Part shown: positions 10,679-17,643 of the stretch, piece after piece
Numbering within the stretch: position 1 is the first letter of the stretch
How the letters are laid out: each line of letters starts with the position of its first letter
Source of the DNA: Streptomyces caatingaensis
Lineage (GTDB): Bacteria > Actinomycetota > Actinomycetes > Streptomycetales > Streptomycetaceae
Reading direction: 5' to 3'
DNA length: 64,000 nt
Assembly: GCF_001187435.1 (NCBI RefSeq)
Contig: NZ_LFXA01000011.1
Span: forward strand, 62,001-126,000
Notes under the pieces: generated by a model
Databases searched by the model: none
What the model saw: only the letters and a program-made list of their open reading frames with translations
What the model was told of the DNA's origin: nothing
Program-made: the position numbers and the translations under genes

Positions 10679-10894
10679 GTGTCGCTGCTGTTCACCGGAG
10701 TGACCCCGACACGGACTATGACCACTGCCCAGCGGTCTGGGTGGGCATCGACATGAAGCCGGGTCCGACTCGGACTCGACGGACTTGGTGTCACGGGCCC
10801 GGAGGTGAAGCCCGAGCTCCGCACCGATGCCGTGGCGGCCCAACGGGCCTCGGCGGGGCGGCGAGCGGGCGCTCCCCCCGGATCAGCGGCATAG
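10679..10894 (+). pseudogene. Frame-broken small gene (fragments in three frames)
   Basis: GGGAGG at 10668-10673 sits 5 nt before a GTG. The reading VSLLFTGVTP then breaks at a run of four C (10704-10707). It continues one frame over as DTDYDHCPAVWV, and again over as VTGPEVKPELRTDAVA, ending at TAG 10892-10894. Each piece is coherent in style, and together they resemble a family of small actinobacterial proteins with a CPAVW motif that I recall but cannot name. At least two indels are needed to join them. The 10503-10678 stretch before it holds nothing I can support. Confidence 0.4.
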
Positions 10895-11410
10895 CGCGTC
10901 GAGGTCGTCGGAGAAGGACGGGAACGCGGCCCGGACCTCGGTGACGATGTCCCGGACGGGACGGCGCGGTGTCGTCGCATACCGCTCGGCGAGCCCGGCC
11001 AGGGACGGGTCCGGGCAGGATTCGAGTTCGTCGTCGAGGGCGGCCTCCATGGGGCCGTAGCCGTCGGCGAGGACCCAGAGGAAGTCGGAGAGACCGCCGG
11101 CCACGACGCCGCGTTCGCCCTCGGAGCCGAGGAACACCACCGGCTGCTCGGCGAGCGGCCGCCCCGCCCGGACGCACCAGAGGGCGGCGCGGCCGCCGGC
11201 GCCGTCCTGGCCGAAGACCCGGTAGGCGGCGCCGTCGAGCTCGTGGTTGCCCGTCCAGTGGCGGATCCAGTCGGTGGTCTCCTCGGCGGAGTCGAAGGCG
11301 TCGTACGGTTCGAAGTCGACGCCCTCGCCGTCGGCGTAGTCGAACTCGATGCGGGCAACTGCCGCCAGGGCGGCGGGAAAACGGCGGTCGTCGCCGGTCG
11401 TGACGGTCAT
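10883..11410 (-). CDS. SMI1/KNR4 (SUKH)-like protein
   Basis: This 175-aa acidic protein contains VVFLGSEGERGVVAGGLSDF and WVLADGYGPMEA, resembling SMI1/KNR4-type domains, some of which are immunity proteins of contact toxins. No toxin gene lies beside it, so a housekeeping or orphan role is as likely. TAGCGT ends 6 nt before the ATG with no Shine-Dalgarno, so it is probably leaderless. Its 3' end overlaps the tail of the frame-broken gene. The family call is moderate. Confidence 0.6.
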   Translation of the reverse strand: MTVTTGDDRRFPAALAAVARIEFDYADGEGVDFEPYDAFDSAEETTDWIRHWTGNHELDGAAYRVFGQDGAGGRAALWCVRAGRPLAEQPVVFLGSEGERGVVAGGLSDFLWVLADGYGPMEAALDDELESCPDPSLAGLAERYATTPRRPVRDIVTEVRAAFPSFSDDLDALCR

Positions 11411-11454
11411 GCGGTCACGCTAGGGGGTGTCACTGACAACGGGCGTCGCGCGTC

Positions 11455-12366
11455 TCAGGCGACCACGATCGCGACCTTGCCGCGTGCGTGCCCGGTCTCC
11501 ACGGCGCGGTGGGCGTCCGCGGCGCGGTCCAGGGGGAAGGCGGCGGAGACCTCGATGCGCAGGGCGCCCCGGGCGCAGAGGTCCGTGAGCGCACCGAGAC
11601 GTTCCGCCGAGCGCCGGGTGCTGATCTTCAGGGCGCCGACGGCGTCGGCGCGGTCGAAGTCCACGACGGTGCCCATCCGGCCGCTGCGCGCGAGCAGTGG
11701 GGCGGAGGAGTCCAGCGATCCGCGTCCCGCGCAGTCGAGTACGGCGGTGACGCCGGCCGGTGCGACGGCCCGGACGCGCTCGACGAGACCGTCGCCGTAC
11801 GCGACCGGAACCGCGCCCAGCGCCCGCAGGTAGTCGTGGTTGCGCGGGCTCGCGGTCCCGACGACCGTGGCGCCGAGGGCCGCCGCCAGCTGGACGGCGA
11901 CCGTGCCGACGCCCCCGGCCGCGGCGTGGACCAGCAGGGTGTCGCCGGCGCGCACGGCCAGGTCCTCCACCGCCGTGGACGCGGTCTGCGCGGACGCTGC
12001 GAAGGCCCCGGCCGCCTCCCAGGGCATCATGGCGGGCTTGGCCACGATCTGTTCGGTGGGCACGACCACGTACTCGGCGTGGCAGGCCATCAGGCACCAG
12101 CCGAGAACCTCGCTCCCCACGGGGAAGCCCTCGGCCCCCTCCCCGACCTGGTCGACCACCCCCGCGAAGTCGTTGCCGATCCTCTTCGGGAAGTCCGGGT
12201 CGCCGCCGCGGACCGGCAGCCCCCGGCGGACCGCGCAGTCGAACGGCTGGATCCCCGCGGCCCGCACCCGCACCCGCACCTGCCCGGGCCCCGCCTGCGG
12301 AGTCGGTATGTCGAGCAACTCCACGACCTCGGGCCCGCCGTGGGAGTTGATTGCCGCTGCCTTCAT
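11455..12366 (-). CDS. NADP-dependent quinone oxidoreductase-like protein (MDR superfamily)
   Basis: This 303-aa medium-chain reductase lacks the zinc ligands of true alcohol dehydrogenases. It has a GroES-like N-terminal half (KAAAINSHGGPEVVELLDIP, RVRAAGIQPFDCAVRRG) and a Rossmann domain (LLVHAAAGGVGTVAVQLA). It probably reduces quinones or enals with NADPH in the cytosol; the substrate is unknown. A 14-bp perfect palindrome at 12419-12432, 53 nt upstream of the ATG, suggests control by a dimeric regulator that is not encoded next door. Confidence 0.88.
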   Translation of the reverse strand: MKAAAINSHGGPEVVELLDIPTPQAGPGQVRVRVRAAGIQPFDCAVRRGLPVRGGDPDFPKRIGNDFAGVVDQVGEGAEGFPVGSEVLGWCLMACHAEYVVVPTEQIVAKPAMMPWEAAGAFAASAQTASTAVEDLAVRAGDTLLVHAAAGGVGTVAVQLAAALGATVVGTASPRNHDYLRALGAVPVAYGDGLVERVRAVAPAGVTAVLDCAGRGSLDSSAPLLARSGRMGTVVDFDRADAVGALKISTRRSAERLGALTDLCARGALRIEVSAAFPLDRAADAHRAVETGHARGKVAIVVA

Positions 12367-12418
12367 GGGGACCGTCCTGTCGTCGCGTGGGAAAGGCGTG
12401 CGACGTCAGGCTCGTATA

Positions 12419-12432
12419 TCAAGTGCACTTGA
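12419..12432. promoter_or_regulatory. Palindromic operator upstream of the oxidoreductase
   Basis: TCAAGTGCACTTGA is a perfect 14-bp palindrome in the 5' region of the leftward oxidoreductase gene. Such sites usually serve MarR- or HxlR-type repressors, which commonly control similar reductases. No such regulator gene adjoins it here. Confidence 0.6.
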
Positions 12433-13175
12433 GATCAATGCGCGGGCCGGGCGGTGTGGCGGAGATCATCGGGCAGGGGTTCGAGCCCGGCTGCTCGATG
12501 TTCGTGGTGCCCCATACGACCGTCGATGCCCGCGACCCGCTTGCCGCTCCGGACCGGGCAGCTGTACGGGGGCGGCCGGGGCGACTCCTCCGGCCCGCAC
12601 GATCGCCCGGAAGAGTCGGCCGTTCGGCGGCGTGCAAGGAGCGGCACCCCGGAGTGGGCCATGCCGCTCTGTAACGGCGCTCACGCGGAGGGTAGGTGGC
12701 GGGTCCCACGCCTCCTGGCTATGATCATGATCATTCCGCTTTTGGTCGGGGTGCAAGCAGTTATGCCTGCAAGGAATCCCCCCGGTTTCGAGGGCTCTGT
12801 TGAATTTGCAACAAGGGGGGTGCCGGGGGAGGAACGCAAGGGTCGGCATGCGGCTGTTGCCGCCGCTGTGGCGGCTTTCGCCGTAGTGGCGGAACCCCTG
12901 CCGTGGCGCGGTTTCAAGTGATGGCTCGGTAGGGGCCGGCCGGGCCTGGTCTTTTTGCAGTTCCGGGCGGATTCGTATCTGCGGCCGGCAACGGAGCCGT
13001 ATCCCTCGGGTGTCTCCGGGTGTCTTTCGATGTCGACTGTCCTGGGATTCTTGGCGCATGTTCATGCTCTGGCTCAACCGGAGGGATGCAGGTAAAACTC
13101 CTTGGGATTGTTGCTTGTTTGAAGCTTCCGAGTCGGGCTTCTTGCTTTCATTGGAACGTAAAAGAGGGTTTTCTG
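12433..13175. other. Long gap without a supported gene; local drop in GC
   Basis: Open frames here (for example 12351-12674 and 12721-12921 on the plus strand) lack consistent codon bias, ribosome sites and recognisable domains. Visible structure includes a perfect palindrome ATGATCATGATCAT (12721-12734), several GCAAG repeats (about 12750-12840) and a T-arm-like GGGTTCGAGCCC near 12476. A bulged hairpin GAAGC-TT-CCGA/TCGG-GCTTC lies at 13121-13141 in the leader of the next gene. The final 100 nt are unusually AT-rich for this genome. Confidence 0.4.
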
Positions 13176-13907
13176 TTGTTTGTTGAAAAGTCGGGCTCCA
13201 AGGCCTTTGCGGCCATCGGGGGATTTGTCGCGGCGGTGGCTCTTTCCGTCACGATGACGCCCGCCGCACATGCGGCTGCTCCCACGGATGCGGAGATCAG
13301 CGCTGCTCTCAAGCGTCATGGTGACGGGACGTGGACGCAGAAGGACGTGGCACTCATCCGCTCCATACCGGCGCTCGCGGCCGTGGTCGAGGATGTCACC
13401 CGCCCTGCTGAGGTGAAGACTGAGACGCGATCGGTGGCTCCCGGAGAGGGCGTCCTCCCGAAGGGTGCGGAGCTCGAGGACGCGAGCAGGACCCTGGTCA
13501 CTCCCGTCGAGACCGACGTGGACCCGAAGTCCACGGGCACTCCCATGCGAACTGCCGCTCCTCAGTGGAGGATGACCCACATCACCTACACCCACCGCAG
13601 CTACACGGGTTCCACCATTTTCAAGTACCACGCATACGCCGAGTTCCAGTACAACGGCAGCAAGGTCCTGAAGTGGGGTCAACGGTACGACGTCGTCGAG
13701 GACAAGGACCGTGTGGCCCAGGTCAAGACCGGTAGGCGTCAGGTGGACACCAAGTCACGCACGCCCGCGACGTCGGGGACGTCGATGATGAAGCGTGAAG
13801 TCGAGCTCTGCGTCACCAAGTGGGGCTGCTACTCCACCTTGCACCCGTGGGCCAAGGTCAAGGTCTATGGAACGGGGAAGACTGCGATCGACGGGACCGG
13901 AGTTTAA
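13176..13907 (+). CDS. Secreted protein of unknown function
   Basis: This 243-aa protein has a Sec signal peptide (about 1-34, cleavage after PAAHA). A charged, proline-containing segment follows, then a beta-rich C-terminal half with many Tyr/Thr/Lys and one close cysteine pair (CVTKWGC). I do not recognise a family. The start is TTG at 13176, supported by AGAGGG 7 nt upstream; no other in-frame start before the signal peptide has a ribosome site. Its stop overlaps the Shine-Dalgarno of the next small gene, so the two are co-translated. The leader is AT-rich with a hairpin at 13121-13141, and codon choice is slightly less GC-biased than in neighbours. Confidence 0.75.
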   Translation: MFVEKSGSKAFAAIGGFVAAVALSVTMTPAAHAAAPTDAEISAALKRHGDGTWTQKDVALIRSIPALAAVVEDVTRPAEVKTETRSVAPGEGVLPKGAELEDASRTLVTPVETDVDPKSTGTPMRTAAPQWRMTHITYTHRSYTGSTIFKYHAYAEFQYNGSKVLKWGQRYDVVEDKDRVAQVKTGRRQVDTKSRTPATSGTSMMKREVELCVTKWGCYSTLHPWAKVKVYGTGKTAIDGTGV

Positions 13908-13916
13908 GGGGAAAAC

Positions 13917-14102
13917 ATGAAGTCGCTCGCGGCAGAATTGGTTGCCATATCTGCCTTCTTTGTTCTGGTTCTTCTGCTGCTCGCCGACCGGTTGGGCGGT
14001 CTTGAGCTCCTGGTATGGCTTGTGGCGCTCATCGCCTCTGTGGTCTTCATTGTCCGGCGCCATCGTAGAGGCCGGAACGGCAGCGGATCCGCTTCTTCGT
14101 AG
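13917..14102 (+). CDS. 61-aa two-helix membrane protein
   Basis: This very small protein has two hydrophobic helices (about 5-23 and 28-46) joined by a short DRLGG turn and a basic tail (RRHRRGR). AAGGGGA at 13906-13911 begins in the stop codon of the upstream secreted-protein gene and lies 5 nt before the ATG, so the pair is an operon. A perfect 10-bp hairpin closes the unit at 14184-14214. The positive-inside rule puts both ends in the cytoplasm. Function is unknown; a membrane partner of the secreted protein or a small holin-like protein are both possible. Confidence 0.65.
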   Translation: MKSLAAELVAISAFFVLVLLLLADRLGGLELLVWLVALIASVVFIVRRHRRGRNGSGSASS

Positions 14103-14183
14103 CGACTTCAGTCGTGCGTCGGCGCAGTGACGCCGACGACAGGTCGGGAGGCGGGCGGGACTTCCCTCGCCCGCACCTCCTGT

Positions 14184-14214
14184 GACGGCTGCGGCGCCCG
14201 GCGGCGCAGCCGTC
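14184..14214 (+). terminator. Hairpin terminator after the 61-aa gene
   Basis: GACGGCTGCG and CGCAGCCGTC form a perfect 10-bp stem, with a further GCGCC/GGCG pairing in the loop, 82 nt after the stop. It separates this unit from the gene at 14369. Confidence 0.65.
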
Positions 14215-14368
14215 CTTGGTCGGCGTTGCGTCGACGTAGCCCTGGGCCAGTCAAGTTGAAGTTTCCCGGAACTGATACTCAACTCTTCGTTTTCCTGCGG
14301 TTCCGGATTCCACGCGGTGTGCGGTAGGCATGGCGGTAGTTCGAGGGGTGGGCATGAAGGAGAACGTC

Positions 14369-15391
14369 ATGCGGTGTTCGAGTGACCACGGTCGCACCCC
14401 AGGGTGTGACGCTCCGGCAGGAAGTCCGCACAGGGGCGGGGAAGTCGGCCTCAAAGCCGTACTGGGCGGGCCTGTCCTGCGCCCGCTGGGAATCGCCGCC
14501 GCCGCGGCGTGTGCGCTGTTCGCCACCCCGGTGTCGGGCCACGCGGCGGCAGCGCCGCTCGCGCCCATGTCCGCCGGGCCGGATACATCGTCCGCGCGAC
14601 CGAAGCTGGAAGTGTTCGGCCTGGGGCCGAAAGGGCACACATCGGTACGGGCCGGCGGTATCGCCGCGGTCCGGCTCAGCGGCATGGCCCCGGGTTGGGA
14701 CAAGGTCACCATCGACTCGGATCCCAGGTCGAAGTCGCTCTTCCTGGGACCCTTCGACGTCTCCCCGCGCGATCGGCGCGCCACGGAGAACGCTGACGAA
14801 TACGGACAACATGTGACGGGGGAGCCGGGCCGGTACCGGGTCACCGCACACTACCGGGGCCGGGAGGTCGCCAGCACCGAGATCACTGTGGAAAACGCTC
14901 CGCATGCCGATTACCTGTACCGCTTCGACGTCTACCCTCGTGGCGGCTCCGTCACCGGCCCGGCAGCAGAACACCGGGTACACCCCGGCGCGACAGCCGT
15001 GATGTCCGTCGGCGTCTTCTCGAGCGGACCCAAAGCCCTCCAGGCTCGGTCATCGGCTTTCGAACAGCCGGTGGCCTTGCGCACGGGAACTGACGACGAC
15101 CCCCAACTGCGGTCGGACGACGGGTTCGTGAAGGTGTACGCAGGTCACATTCGACTCAGGCGGGATCTTCCGGAGGGTATCTACCCGGTGACCGTGTCCT
15201 CGGGACGAGGCCTCCCCACCGTGACACAGAACCTCATTGTCAGTGGCCGGCCCGTATCCGCGCCATCGGATTCTCCCAGGTGGTCCACGCTGTGGACCTG
15301 GGTTGGTGTCGCCGTTGTCCCGGTCGGCCTCGTGACCCTTGGCGCGTTCATCGTCCGTGCCCGGCGGTGCAGCGACTCCGGCGCGGTCTGA
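14369..15391 (+). CDS. Surface-anchored protein with Ig-like domains
   Basis: This 340-aa protein has a long basic N-region followed by a signal helix (about 32-55), then about 220 residues of beta-rich sequence that reads as two Ig-like domains (starting near LEVFGLGPKG and YRFDVYPRGG). A C-terminal membrane helix (about 310-330) and a basic tail follow, so it is probably held at the cell surface. I chose ATG 14369 because AAGGAG (14357-14362) is 6 nt upstream; ATG 14354 (GAGGGG 5 nt before) is the alternative. Arms AGTTGA and TCAACT (14254-14284) in its upstream region may be regulatory. No named family is recognised. Confidence 0.7.
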   Translation: MRCSSDHGRTPGCDAPAGSPHRGGEVGLKAVLGGPVLRPLGIAAAAACALFATPVSGHAAAAPLAPMSAGPDTSSARPKLEVFGLGPKGHTSVRAGGIAAVRLSGMAPGWDKVTIDSDPRSKSLFLGPFDVSPRDRRATENADEYGQHVTGEPGRYRVTAHYRGREVASTEITVENAPHADYLYRFDVYPRGGSVTGPAAEHRVHPGATAVMSVGVFSSGPKALQARSSAFEQPVALRTGTDDDPQLRSDDGFVKVYAGHIRLRRDLPEGIYPVTVSSGRGLPTVTQNLIVSGRPVSAPSDSPRWSTLWTWVGVAVVPVGLVTLGAFIVRARRCSDSGAV

Positions 15392-15397
15392 ACGGAG

Positions 15398-15419
15398 CGC
15401 CGAGTCGGCTGACTCGGCG
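15398..15419 (+). terminator. Hairpin after the surface-protein gene
   Basis: CGCCGAGTC and GACTCGGCG form a perfect 9-bp stem with a GGCT loop, 7 nt after the stop codon. Confidence 0.65.
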
Positions 15420-15522
15420 TTGCCCGTGGTCGACGGATCCATGACGAGCGCGCATTCCAGTCACGCGCTTCGCAGCTTTCCCTGAAAACAGGGAATCCAT
15501 TCTGAACGAACAGTGAAAACAC

Positions 15523-17433
15523 ATGTCTATGTATGGAGCACGCCTCCGGCGTGCTGTCATGGCTGCCACAAGCCTTGTTGTTCTTTCCGCCGGCCCCGCG
15601 GCAGCCGCGGGTGCGCCCATGCCCATATCCAACACGTCGGCCTCCACGGACCCGACCGCATCCTCCGCTCCGAGCCCGTCGTCACCGCTCCTCACAGGCG
15701 ATGCCTCCACAGCTCCGACCGCTCCTGGGCAAAGCACGGAGGACGGCGACGCGGAGGCAGACGAGCTGATCCGATTCTGGACACCGGAGCGCCTCGCCTC
15801 CGCCACCGATCCTTCGGGCCGTTCGGGAGGACCTCCGCCGAAGACCCAGGCCAAAGCGGCCGCAGGTGATGCGGCGGATCACTTCGGCGGGGTGAAGTCC
15901 GTCGGCATGCTCTTCGGCGTCGACGCGAAGATGCAGGCTCACAAGTGCTCGGCCAGTGTGGTCCAGAGTGCGGGGAAGAACCTGATCCTCACTGCGGGGC
16001 ACTGCAAAACCACCGACAAGACAGCCTTCGTACCGAAGTACGACTCGAGCAGAACTCGATTGACGCCTCAGCCGTACGGGGTCTGGCCGGTGGCCGACTG
16101 GTTCACCTACGAGACGTACATCCACAATGACCGAAGGGCGGAGTCGGACCTGGACTTCGCATTCGCCCGGGTGAAGCCGGTCAAGGGCAAGAACGTGCAG
16201 GACGTGGTGGGCGGCAACACCCTTGCCCGGACCAAGAGCTTCTACAACAACGTCACGATCGTCGGCTACCCGGCCATCGGCCACAACAAGTCCGATATGG
16301 CGGTGAGGTGTTCCACCAGGACGAAGCCACTGCCGGGGTACAACCAGCTGGCGATCGACTGTGCCGGCATGTGGGGCGGCGTCTCGGGAGGGCCCTGGTT
16401 CTCCAGCCTCGACGGCAAGAAGGGCACCGGTGAGATCATCGGGAACGTCGGCGGCTGGAACGGGGGTGGCATCTTGAACAGCAAGGACCCGATGTACAAC
16501 CGCATCACGTACAGCCCGATGCACCAGGATCACTTCTTCCGCCTCTATGACGACGCCCAGCACGGTCGCCACGTCAAGTACGGCAAGTACCACCAGCCCA
16601 AGGTCCCCTACACCATGGGCGGCGCCAGCACCTGGAAGCATGCCAAGCTGATGTCCGCCGGTGACTTCACCGGCCGTGGGCGCAGCGACTTGATCGTGGT
16701 ATGGACCGACGGTGAGGTAACCCTCTACAACAGCGACGGTCGTGGGGGATTCACCAGCGAGCGGCAGTTGATGGGGAAGAACGGCACGTGGAAGCACGCC
16801 GAAGCGATCACCGCCGGCGACTTCACCGGCTCGTCCCAGTTCGACCTGCTGGTGCGCTGGTCGGATGGCGAAGTCACGCTCTATGGCGACGTCGGTTCCA
16901 GGGGGCTGGACTGGGCCGGTGTCCAGATGATCGACCCGGAGAAGACCGGTACCTGGAAGCACGCCACACAGATCACCGCAGGACGCTTCAACGCCGACAA
17001 GTACGTCACCGACCTCATGGTCCGCTGGTCCGACGGTGAGCTCACCCTCTACACGAATGTCGGGGCCGAGAAGAAGTTCTCGGAGGAGCACCAGCTCAAG
17101 GACCGCAACAAGGCATGGGAGGACGCGACCCTGCTGACCGCAGGTGAGTACGGTGGAAGCGGCAAGTGGGACCTTCTGGTGCGCTGGAAGGACGGCTCGA
17201 TCAACAGCTATGTGGGCACCACCACCGGCAAGTTGGGGGCCACGCACACCGTCCGCGGAGGCAACTTCGGCACCTGGACGCACAGCACCGTGATGACCAC
17301 CGGAAACTTCACCGGCAACGGCCGCACCGACGACCTCGTCATCCGCTGGTCCGACGGTGAGACCTCCCTCTACCAGGACACCGTCACCGAACACCTCGGC
17401 ACGGAACGCAACCTCGTGCCCTCAACCGGCTGA
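15523..17433 (+). CDS. Secreted trypsin-like serine protease with five C-terminal repeats
   Basis: This 636-aa exported protease has a signal peptide (1-29), a low-complexity Pro/Ser/Thr pro-region (30-120) and a chymotrypsin-fold domain (about 122-350). The catalytic triad is visible as His160 (LTAGHC), Asp209 or Asp211 (ESDLDFAF) and Ser288 (GGVSGGPW). From about 369 there are five repeats of 52-55 residues, each with T-W-K-H at the front and D-L-x-V-R-W-x-D-G in the middle. They resemble FG-GAP/VCBS or tachylectin-type propeller blades and may bind a surface. A TCCCTG/CAGGGA hairpin lies in the leader, and a 7-bp GC hairpin lies inside codons 6-11. The Shine-Dalgarno is poor; ATG 15529 is an alternative start. 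Confidence 0.85.
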   Translation: MSMYGARLRRAVMAATSLVVLSAGPAAAAGAPMPISNTSASTDPTASSAPSPSSPLLTGDASTAPTAPGQSTEDGDAEADELIRFWTPERLASATDPSGRSGGPPPKTQAKAAAGDAADHFGGVKSVGMLFGVDAKMQAHKCSASVVQSAGKNLILTAGHCKTTDKTAFVPKYDSSRTRLTPQPYGVWPVADWFTYETYIHNDRRAESDLDFAFARVKPVKGKNVQDVVGGNTLARTKSFYNNVTIVGYPAIGHNKSDMAVRCSTRTKPLPGYNQLAIDCAGMWGGVSGGPWFSSLDGKKGTGEIIGNVGGWNGGGILNSKDPMYNRITYSPMHQDHFFRLYDDAQHGRHVKYGKYHQPKVPYTMGGASTWKHAKLMSAGDFTGRGRSDLIVVWTDGEVTLYNSDGRGGFTSERQLMGKNGTWKHAEAITAGDFTGSSQFDLLVRWSDGEVTLYGDVGSRGLDWAGVQMIDPEKTGTWKHATQITAGRFNADKYVTDLMVRWSDGELTLYTNVGAEKKFSEEHQLKDRNKAWEDATLLTAGEYGGSGKWDLLVRWKDGSINSYVGTTTGKLGATHTVRGGNFGTWTHSTVMTTGNFTGNGRTDDLVIRWSDGETSLYQDTVTEHLGTERNLVPSTG

Positions 17434-17448
17434 CCCGACCAGGGCTGA

Positions 17449-17485
17449 TGTGCGCGTGTCCGGATCCTTCCGGCACGCGCGCACA
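17449..17485. terminator. Hairpin terminator between convergent protease genes
   Basis: TGTGCGCG and CGCGCACA pair around an inner CCGGA/TCCGG stem, 15 nt after the serine protease stop. The M4 protease gene converges from the right, so it may act in both directions. Confidence 0.6.
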
Positions 17486-17643
17486 CAGCAGTGACCAGGT
17501 GGGTCCTTCGATGCCGGGGTCGTCACGTCGGCGAATCCGGCCAGGAGCATTTCCTGAGGAGAACGGCCACCCCGGATGTGAGGACTTCGATGCGACGGCC
17601 ACAACGACACCACTGACACGGTTCCCTCACCGCAGCGGACCGG

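Noticed and set aside
12474..12500. GGGTTCGAGCCC resembling a tRNA T-arm
   Set aside because: The T-stem has a mismatch and no D-arm, anticodon arm or acceptor stem can be built around it; at most a chance or very decayed fragment.
12435..12674. Plus-strand frame beginning at an ATG and ending at TAA near 12674
   Set aside because: No ribosome site, mixed codon bias and no recognisable motif.
12721..12921. Plus-strand frame starting in the ATGATCATGATCAT palindrome
   Set aside because: The start is created by the palindrome itself, and the translated sequence has neither codon bias nor a domain.
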